20,350 nucleotides of DNA from a virus. The notes under the pieces are model-generated. The model searched no databases, was not told the DNA's origin, and was given only the letters and a program-made list of their open reading frames with translations. Where the stretch lies: IMG/VR virus record IMGVR_UViG_3300033977_000029, positions 1 to 20,350 of that record, one strand, 5' to 3'. The position numbers were made by a program, and so were the translations under genes. Below, one piece after another: positions 15,974 through 20,350 of this stretch. How positions within the stretch are numbered: the first letter of the stretch is position 1; the number at the start of each line of letters is the position of its first letter.

Positions 15974-16167
15974 TCAATTCTCCTCAATTTCACAACCACA
16001 ATCTCAGTTGTTAAACAATGAGCTATTTGTCGAATCTGGTCTGCCATAGCGGCTGCCAAGGCTTCAGTCGAGTACCAGACATTGCCATAAAGTTCGTGAG
16101 AACCTCTCCGGCAATCAACTATCACAAATACGTCTTGTGTCATTTGTAACGTATCCTGGTTTGTCAC
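15970..16167 (-). CDS. Small unknown protein
   Basis: The product has 65 residues from GTG 16167, or 57 from ATG 16143. It has an alternating strand (DVFVIVDCRRG), an Ala-rich helix (TEALAAAMADQIRQIAHCL) and a final strand (TEIVVVKLRRIE). This regular alpha/beta pattern looks like a folded domain. The start is uncertain: both have weak ribosome binding sites. It is coupled to the next small gene. Confidence 0.65.
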   Translation of the reverse strand: MTNQDTLQMTQDVFVIVDCRRGSHELYGNVWYSTEALAAAMADQIRQIAHCLTTEIVVVKLRRIE

Positions 16168-16237
16168 CGTACTTCCACATATTCTTGATCATTTGAATGT
16201 CGTGTTCACTTGATTTGAGACGCAACAAACGCAACAT
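16115..16237 (-). CDS. Possible 40-residue ORF starting in the left end of the IS607 element
   Basis: The ATG at 16237-16235 begins the 16-base inverted repeat, and the frame continues outside the element to 16115. The product starts MLRLLRLKSSEHDIQMIKNM and ends GYVTNDTRRICDS. It overlaps the next ORF by about 53 bases if that gene starts at its GTG, or 29 from its ATG. It may be the 3' remainder of a host gene whose start was replaced by the insertion. No clear ribosome binding site. Confidence 0.35.
   Translation of the reverse strand: MLRLLRLKSSEHDIQMIKNMWKYGDKPGYVTNDTRRICDS
16222..16237. repeat. Left 16-bp inverted repeat of IS607-type element
   Basis: GCAACAAACGCAACAT, identical to the reverse complement of 18015-18030. 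The unit itself has two GCAAC words nine bases apart, which may be a recombinase binding site. Confidence 0.8.
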
Positions 16238-16266
16238 TTCTGCTGCGAATATGGGGTTTCTCTGGC

Positions 16267-17388
16267 TCAAGTTGCCAACGCCCGTAGGAATTGTCCACGG
16301 GCACCGTTTACATCCCTGCATAGTCCGTTGATCGTTTTCGCCGGACCAAGTTCCACTATCTGGCCGTTCCGCGAGTCGGTCTTGGACGTGTAGGCTTCGC
16401 TACCAACCAACACCACCTTGCCACGCTTGTATGCTATCCAACCCAAGTATTGCTTGAATTGGTAGTGACCAAGCGAAAGCATTTGCCGAACGGTGCGTGA
16501 CGTGATCTTCCGCTTTTGCTTGGCGGTCATTTCTGACATTTCAAACGTCGGCAACAAAATCACGTCGTAGTTCTTTGTGAGAAAGTCGGCCGCTCGTCGA
16601 TGTAAGTCAAGCGTTAGGTCTTGGATTTTGTTGCGTATCGAGTAGATACGTTTCTGGAAATACCGAAACCTATCGCGGTGACATTGCTTCCATGCTTTTG
16701 GTGCCGAGTTGAAGAAACGCTTCCGCTGCCCAAGCAACTTGTCAAGTCGCAAGAGCATCGGATGTATCTTCGCTGCAAATCCTTTTCCGATCTTCGCACA
16801 ATCACGCGGGGAGTAAGTCGTGAGGAAGGTTCTGACGCCGGGGTCACAAGCTACGGTCAACTTGCCTTGGCTTTCGGCACTTACCTTTACCGCGACCTTG
16901 CAAATCAGGAACCAACGACCACACTCCCAAACTACACTTGCCATTTTACCGATGGCCTCACTTGGGATGGCCTCGGTAAGATGTTCCTCCAACATCGTGG
17001 GGAACGGCCCGCCGTTGGCAAGCCGCTGAACCACGAACGATTGTTTGTTGTCTTTCCGTCTACGGAAAGAGTAGTCACATTCCTCGCCCTTGCTCCGCTT
17101 CCGTATGATGGCGGCTCGCGTGAGGTAGGCGGAATTGACCGCTTCATCGAGCAAAACCGAGGGAACTTCGGGGAATTCGGCTAAAACCGCCTCCCTGACT
17201 TTAACCCGGAACGTAACCTGATTGTCGGTCTCGTGAGGCTCACCCTTCGTCCAAGTCTTGAAAGCCGCAATGCAAATGTTGTAGGCCCGCCGCGCGGCCG
17301 TGAGCAACTCAAACCACTTGGGCAAGTTTGTTGGAAAGAGCCTGATCTTTCGACTTACTTCTTTTGACTCGGGCCGAGCGCCGTCCAT
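16267..17388 (-). CDS. tnpB: TnpB, RNA-guided nuclease of IS607 element
   Basis: The product has 373 residues from ATG 17388; the open frame continues upstream inside tnpA but without family likeness. TnpB is an RNA-guided DNA nuclease related to Cas12 that helps keep the element in place. The RuvC residues are visible: LTVACDPG (D182), LLPTFEMSEM (E283) and CRDVNGARG (D359). HYQFKQYLGW and YTSKTDSRNG match the C-terminal TnpB pattern. The zinc ribbon is degenerate: the usual TSKTCSxCG is TSKTDSRNG and only one Cys remains. Some TnpB/Fanzor relatives of giant viruses also lack these cysteines, so this does not prove loss of function. It overlaps tnpA by 80 bases. Confidence 0.9.
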   Translation of the reverse strand: MDGARPESKEVSRKIRLFPTNLPKWFELLTAARRAYNICIAAFKTWTKGEPHETDNQVTFRVKVREAVLAEFPEVPSVLLDEAVNSAYLTRAAIIRKRSKGEECDYSFRRRKDNKQSFVVQRLANGGPFPTMLEEHLTEAIPSEAIGKMASVVWECGRWFLICKVAVKVSAESQGKLTVACDPGVRTFLTTYSPRDCAKIGKGFAAKIHPMLLRLDKLLGQRKRFFNSAPKAWKQCHRDRFRYFQKRIYSIRNKIQDLTLDLHRRAADFLTKNYDVILLPTFEMSEMTAKQKRKITSRTVRQMLSLGHYQFKQYLGWIAYKRGKVVLVGSEAYTSKTDSRNGQIVELGPAKTINGLCRDVNGARGQFLRALAT

Positions 17389-17926
17389 AGTAGGCGTTAC
17401 AAAAACTGGTGATAAACCCGACAAGCACTTCGGTGCTGAATTGATCGGGGCTATCACTCGACTTATTAAGTGCTGTGACCGATCCACCAGAGCGTTCAAA
17501 GATGGCTCTGACGAATTCAAGTCCAACGCGAGACAATCTATCGTTGTTGGACACCACAACATGGACTGCAATGCCGGACATCGCTCGTTCCAATAGGGCA
17601 ACAAATCCTTTTCGTTTGAAATTGAAACCAGAGCCGATGTCGGCAAAGACTTCGATTTTCGGGAAGACTTTTTTGAGTTGCCGCTTTTGTTCTTCGAGCG
17701 ACGAGCGTTGCTTGCGTGACGAGACGCGGGCGTATCCGACGCGCAGTTCGGCGTCGGGGACAAAACCAATTCGGTAATGCCCGCCCTCGGTTCGCTTTGT
17801 GTGCTCGAAATCCCCATTAACAATCCACCTACGAATGGTCTGCGGCGTTACGCCGTAGTCTGCGGCAACCTGCCCGGTCGTTTTCCATATCAAGTCATGT
17901 TCTCCGGTTTGGACGACTTGCAACAA
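17309..17926 (-). CDS. tnpA: TnpA, IS607 serine recombinase
   Basis: The product has 205 residues from TTG 17926. A MerR-like HTH comes first (TTGQVAADYGVTPQTIRRWI, 16-35), then GGHYRI, VGYARVSS (nucleophile S69) and SNNDRLSR. IS607 TnpA cuts and joins DNA by serine recombination, with the HTH before the catalytic domain. The stop overlaps tnpB. The frame remains open to a TAG at 18034-18032 without ATG or GTG, and the added residues (RAKVKRFLASGKIGTAHALL) look protein-like, so the true start may be a rare codon further up, or the 5' end is damaged. Confidence 0.9.
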   Translation of the reverse strand: MLQVVQTGEHDLIWKTTGQVAADYGVTPQTIRRWIVNGDFEHTKRTEGGHYRIGFVPDAELRVGYARVSSRKQRSSLEEQKRQLKKVFPKIEVFADIGSGFNFKRKGFVALLERAMSGIAVHVVVSNNDRLSRVGLEFVRAIFERSGGSVTALNKSSDSPDQFSTEVLVGFITSFCNAYYGRRSARVKRSKSKDQALSNKLAQVV

Positions 17927-18014
17927 AGCATGTGCCGTGCCAATCTTGCCGGAGGCCAGAAACCGCTTGACTTTTGCGCGGTTCTGATTTTGCGTGTTGA
18001 TTTCAAGAAACGCT

Positions 18015-18030
18015 ATGTTGCGTTTGTTGC
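18015..18030. repeat. Right 16-bp inverted repeat of IS607-type element
   Basis: ATGTTGCGTTTGTTGC, the exact reverse complement of 16222-16237. It lies about 90 bases upstream of tnpA, inside the open-frame extension of that gene. A looser relative (GCAACAAAGCAT) lies at 17920-17931. Confidence 0.8.
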
Positions 18031-18055
18031 ACTAAAGCGGCGCAGACAAAAATTC

Positions 18056-18256
18056 TCATAATTCCGCTTCAAACTGATCGGTGTAAACTTCGCTAAGAAT
18101 CATATATTCACCAACAACACCTTGGCGCCCAGTTGATAAATCAATAGTTGGACTAAACCAATTAAATGATGATATACGAAGGAGGCGAGTGCCGTCTTTC
18201 AACCGCACAATGCTGCCGGGCTCAATACTCTCCCATTTCTCTTCACACGTCATCAT
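18056..18256 (-). CDS. Small unknown protein beside the IS607 element
   Basis: The product has 66 residues from ATG 18256, with AGGA 5 bases before it; the longer start at 18313 lies deep in the preceding gene. The sequence IEPGSIVRLKDGTRLLRI and VVGEYMILSEVY suggest a small beta-barrel (SH3-like) fold, but this is weak. It overlaps the SprT-like gene and ends just outside the right end of the IS607 element. Confidence 0.6.
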   Translation of the reverse strand: MMTCEEKWESIEPGSIVRLKDGTRLLRISSFNWFSPTIDLSTGRQGVVGEYMILSEVYTDQFEAEL

Positions 18257-18842
18257 CCGATTCCTCTGGTTCCATCGCACCGCCGCACGCACAAATCGGA
18301 CATCCCGGATCATCGATGCACTTCTGACTCATACGGCAGATACAGCCGCATTCTTTGCAAATGACCTTGAGTTGGCGACAGACCTGGGGTTTCTTCTCCT
18401 TAGTACTCGACTTCAATTCGGCGTGGGGATATTGACCAACCTGAACGATAGCCGCATCAATTTCCCGTAAAAGTTCGTCACCGGCGGTAGTTGCCGTCAT
18501 CTTACCCACCAAACCGACAGCTAGTGCTAATTTCTTGAACGGACCTCGATGCCCTTTCTCAACACCAACCGCACAATGGACCATTTCATGAACCAACGTA
18601 GCCAGAACCTCGCGGGCCTCCTTTATCGAAGGGCTGACAAAAATCTCAAAAGTCTCATCACTGGAGCACTTTGAACTCCAAGCCTCCCCAACTCGGGGTT
18701 TCTTTTTGGCAAGGGCGTTTCGTGACGGCCAGCCACAGGACACCCGAACCTTCGTCGGGACAGGAGAGCCCTTCGACTCGAAGAGAGGACGGAAAAGGTC
18801 GAGCGAACTAAGTAGATATTGCTCGCGGTTGATAGCTGTCAT
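18243..18842 (-). CDS. SprT-like zinc metallopeptidase
   Basis: The product has 199 residues. VLATLVHEMVHCAVG gives HExxH (H85, E86, H89); KGHRGPFKKLALAVGL gives the third ligand (H98). A C-terminal zinc ribbon (CKECGC...CPICACGG, 155-189 region) follows and the end is acidic (EPEESDDDV). SprT-like proteins include the DNA-protein crosslink protease Spartan; phage versions are common and their targets are mostly unknown. The ATG has AGGAGA 5 bases upstream and a good sigma-70-like promoter just before it. It overlaps the next gene by 14 bases. Confidence 0.92.
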   Translation of the reverse strand: MTAINREQYLLSSLDLFRPLFESKGSPVPTKVRVSCGWPSRNALAKKKPRVGEAWSSKCSSDETFEIFVSPSIKEAREVLATLVHEMVHCAVGVEKGHRGPFKKLALAVGLVGKMTATTAGDELLREIDAAIVQVGQYPHAELKSSTKEKKPQVCRQLKVICKECGCICRMSQKCIDDPGCPICACGGAMEPEESDDDV

Positions 18843-18859
18843 ATTCGTCTCCTACCTAT

Positions 18860-18887
18860 ATGATAACACAATTACTTGAAAAGTCAA
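18860..18887 (-). promoter_or_regulatory. Sigma-70-like promoter for the SprT-like gene
   Basis: TTGACT (18887-18882) and TATCAT (18865-18860) with a 16-base spacer, 18 bases upstream of the ATG. Both boxes match consensus in five of six bases. A second TTGACT nearby (in 18909-18940) lacks a correctly spaced -10. Confidence 0.75.
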
Positions 18888-18957
18888 ACGACATTCCAGC
18901 CATTTTAACCCCAAATATAGTCAAACATAGTCGATTTTCGCCTGTTTTCTGTTATAA

Positions 18958-19299
18958 TCAGGGCTCTTTTGCCGTGATAACGGCCAAAATATTGCCTGGA
19001 AGGCGAATTTCGTCGCCAATTTGATAGGTTTTTGCAGGCTGAAATGATTCGACCGAACATTTCGGTGCTCGCACCGCATTGTAGCCGCAGTTCTCAAAAT
19101 CAGAAACCAGAGCATCAGCCCACTCTTTGCTCGATATCTGGGCCGGCGGCAAGATGTCAATGCACATGCCTTCATAGTCGTCTCGAAGCGTCTTGACAAC
19201 GCCACCGAGATTCAATAATTGAAGTAGCTCGCGGGTCTTCGCGTCCAAAGCGAGAAAATCATCCGGCAGGACCAGGCGGACAACGTAAGTACGGTTCAT
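18958..19299 (-). CDS. Unknown protein with alternating alpha/beta pattern
   Basis: The product has 113 residues: RTYVVRLVLPDDFLALD, then a helix, ALVSDFENCGYNAVRAP, and a final beta part (YQIGDEIRLPGNILAVI). The first part resembles small alpha/beta folds. GAGG lies 5 bases before the ATG. It lies between two well-defined phage genes and has its own intergenic gaps on both sides. No family recognised. Confidence 0.72.
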   Translation of the reverse strand: MNRTYVVRLVLPDDFLALDAKTRELLQLLNLGGVVKTLRDDYEGMCIDILPPAQISSKEWADALVSDFENCGYNAVRAPKCSVESFQPAKTYQIGDEIRLPGNILAVITAKEP

Positions 19300-19328
19300 T
19301 GTGACCTCTTTTCTTCCTCTTTTCAGGG

Positions 19329-19350
19329 TTTTAGCGTAGTTTTAGTGTAG
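19329..19350. repeat. Two tandem 11-bp repeats
   Basis: TTTTAGCGTAG and TTTTAGTGTAG (plus strand), one base different, lie between the recombinase stop and the next gene. They stand next to a hairpin and could be a protein binding site or part of a recombination site. Confidence 0.7.
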
Positions 19351-19383
19351 TTTTCACGAAAAAATAGCTATTTTTCGTGAAAA
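19351..19383 (-). terminator. AT-rich hairpin after the recombinase gene
   Basis: TTTTCACG/CGTGAAAA plus A5/T5 pair with one bulged A and a small TAGCTA centre. It directly follows the recombinase TGA. Low GC and no clean T-tract make it a weak terminator; a binding site is also possible. Confidence 0.5.
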
Positions 19384-20103
19384 TCAGGCTCCCAAAGTAG
19401 TTTTCTCGACAGTTCCCAGGTATCGAACCGTGATTTCATGGACGACCGACTTGCTAAATGGTCGATTTTTGCTCGTCTTGTAGCTTTTCGAGTTGAGCCA
19501 ATCAGTTATTTGCTGATATGTGTCGCCACGTTGTCGCATCATTTCAATGAGAGGCAGAAGGTGTTCATAGCAGTGTCGGATTTCTGCCGACTTTTGCTTG
19601 GCATATTCCTGTAATCCGGCATTCCACCCTCGAAGATGCTCGCGACCCTCCCAATGACCAGGACGGGCAGACCCCAGAAGCACACCCCTCCGTTTCGCCG
19701 ATGCTAACCCCGCGCAAGTCCGCTCCCTGATTCGTCGCAATTCGTCTTCGGCAATCACGCATAATAGGGTAATCGTCAACTCGTTTGCATCAGGATTATC
19801 AGCACAAACAAAAGGAACTTTCGCGTCTCGAAGTTGTAGAAGCAAGTGGAGTGATCTGGTCAAACGATCAAGTTTTGCCACACAAAGTTTAGCTCCCGTA
19901 GACTTACATCTGGTAATCGCTGCCATTAGACCAGGACGATTACACCTGCTACCAGACTCAATATCCTTAAATTCGTCAAGAACGGATGTATTAAGTCGTT
20001 GGCGTAGAAAATCCACATCGCGAACCTGTGCATCAAGTCCGTAGCCGGTGTCCCCTTGATGTCGGGTGCTGACACGATAATATGCAACTAAAGGTTGGGT
20101 CAT
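19384..20103 (-). CDS. Serine recombinase, resolvase/invertase type
   Basis: The product has 239 residues. YYRVSTRHQ (nucleophile S12), LDAQ, DIESGSRCNRPGL, KLDRLTRS and AEDELRRIRERT match the resolvase catalytic domain. The C-terminal part has PLIEMMRQRGDTYQQITDWLNSKSY, the usual helix-turn-helix of resolvase-like recombinases. It is shorter than large serine integrases, so a resolvase or invertase role is more likely than phage integration, though a small integrase is not excluded. AAAGGAG lies 6 bases before the ATG and a strong promoter precedes it. Confidence 0.9.
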   Translation of the reverse strand: MTQPLVAYYRVSTRHQGDTGYGLDAQVRDVDFLRQRLNTSVLDEFKDIESGSRCNRPGLMAAITRCKSTGAKLCVAKLDRLTRSLHLLLQLRDAKVPFVCADNPDANELTITLLCVIAEDELRRIRERTCAGLASAKRRGVLLGSARPGHWEGREHLRGWNAGLQEYAKQKSAEIRHCYEHLLPLIEMMRQRGDTYQQITDWLNSKSYKTSKNRPFSKSVVHEITVRYLGTVEKTTLGA

Positions 20104-20121
20104 GCTTGTCTCCTTTACTCA

Positions 20122-20149
20122 AGCATACATCACCGGCAGTATTTGTCAA
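20122..20149 (-). promoter_or_regulatory. Promoter of the serine recombinase gene
   Basis: TTGACA (20149-20144), a perfect -35, and TATGCT (20127-20122), separated by 16 bases. The -35 box abuts the palindrome at 20150-20177, so the promoter is a good candidate for repression by a protein bound there. Confidence 0.8.
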
Positions 20150-20177
20150 GTCAGAAAAAGAGATCGCTTTTTCTGAC
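20150..20177. promoter_or_regulatory. Perfect 11-bp palindrome beside the recombinase promoter
   Basis: GTCAGAAAAAG (20150-20160), loop AGATCG, CTTTTTCTGAC (20167-20177). It touches the -35 box. It may be an operator, a recombination site or a transcript hairpin. There is no T-tract on the minus strand. Confidence 0.75.
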
Positions 20178-20179
20178 AA

Positions 20180-20254
20180 ACCTTAACTTAACACAGCATA
20201 ACCTAACCTAACCTAACAGAACACAACACAACACAACACAACCTTACCTTAATT
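20180..20254. repeat. AACNN pentamer array
   Basis: About 15 units stay in perfect 5-base phase, mostly AACCT (three in a row), AACAC (four in a row), AACAG and AACTT. The minus strand reads TTAGG and GTGTT units. It begins over the stop of the partial gene and runs up to the palindrome. It could be an origin, a packaging or a recombination element; I see no DnaA-type partner sequence. Confidence 0.85.
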
Positions 20255-20350
20255 CATAGGCCAGGGCGCGGTTTCCGTGTGAAACACTCCAGAAGCCCGA
20301 AGTTTATCGTAGAACAGCTTCATTACGCGCGAATCCTCAATCAATGAGGG
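20249..20350 (-). CDS. C-terminal end of an unknown gene
   Basis: The frame is open from the window edge to TAA 20251-20249. The visible end (SRVMKLFYDKLRASGVFHTE, then TAPWPMN) reads like a real protein. Only 33 residues are in the window, so no function can be given. Confidence 0.7.
   Translation of the reverse strand, partial: PSLIEDSRVMKLFYDKLRASGVFHTETAPWPMN

Larger units (their letters stand above)
16222..18030 (-). mobile_element. IS607-family insertion element (tnpA plus tnpB)
   Basis: The element holds overlapping tnpA (HTH plus serine recombinase) and tnpB in the order typical of IS607. A perfect 16-base inverted repeat, GCAACAAACGCAACAT, marks both outer ends (16222-16237 and 18015-18030). 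IS607 elements normally lack obvious terminal inverted repeats and make no target duplication, so the exact ends are uncertain. The guide RNA (omega RNA) for TnpB would be expected to overlap the end of tnpB and the left end of the element. Known genes on either side are small phage ORFs. Confidence 0.75.

Noticed and set aside
16621-17184. 187-codon plus-strand ORF
   Set aside because: It is antisense to tnpB, whose RuvC motifs are clear in the other strand.
16267-17823. tnpB as a 518-residue protein
   Set aside because: The first 145 residues lie in the shifted frame of tnpA and show no TnpB likeness; ATG 17388 fits family length.
18909-18940. Second promoter-like TTGACT upstream of the SprT-like gene
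   Set aside because: The only -10-like box (TAAAAT) is about 11 bases away, too close.
20200-20239. Telomere-type TTAGG repeat
   Set aside because: Only three AACCT units occur, mixed with AACAC and AACAG, and the surrounding genes are phage-like; a eukaryotic telomere is not supported.

Overview
The window reads as part of the genome of a tailed double-stranded DNA phage or an integrated prophage; the host cannot be named. The evidence is a GpA-type large terminase, a portal protein, a small virion-type protein and two collagen-like (Gly-X-Y) proteins on one strand. A run of small accessory genes with 1-8 base overlaps lies beside them. Most start codons follow AGGAG-type ribosome binding sites, and the standard bacterial code fits. 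No tRNA, rRNA or CRISPR array was seen.

Layout. (1) Bases 1-11399, minus strand, look like one long packaging, head and accessory operon. In transcription order it holds a Cys/His-motif protein, a small zinc-knuckle protein, a YiiX/NlpC-like papain-fold enzyme, a papain-like lipoprotein, a secreted membrane-anchored protein with a thioredoxin-like look, a one-TM protein, two small coupled proteins and the large terminase. Then come two paralogous small proteins, an endonuclease VII-like HNH gene, the portal gene, a small conserved virion-type protein and two collagen-like proteins. (2) Bases 11590-12901 are a plus-strand island of three overlapping genes that ends in a C39-like cysteine peptidase and a strong, probably bidirectional terminator. 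(3) Bases 12923-15973, minus strand, hold an accessory cassette built around a 484-residue protein with GHKL-type ATP-binding motifs in permuted order, plus a two-TM protein and unknowns. (4) Bases 16222-18030 carry an IS607-family element (serine recombinase TnpA plus TnpB) bounded by a perfect 16-base inverted repeat. (5) Bases 18056-20350, minus strand, hold an SprT-like zinc protease with a good promoter, small unknowns, a resolvase-type serine recombinase with a palindrome at its promoter, an array of AACNN pentamers and the end of one more gene.

The main discovery is a complete group I intron (4334-4598) that interrupts the portal gene 13 bases after its GTG start. P1 to P9, including the P3, P4 and P7 pairings and several GNRA loops, can be drawn by eye. 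Removing it joins a Shine-Dalgarno-led GTG exon in frame to the portal body and restores a conserved-looking N-terminus that a plain ORF call loses. The HNH homing-type endonuclease lies just upstream of the portal, outside the intron. This suggests a two-part mobile unit in which a free-standing nuclease could mobilise a nuclease-free intron (collaborative homing). A 21-codon ORF links the endonuclease stop to the portal ribosome binding site.
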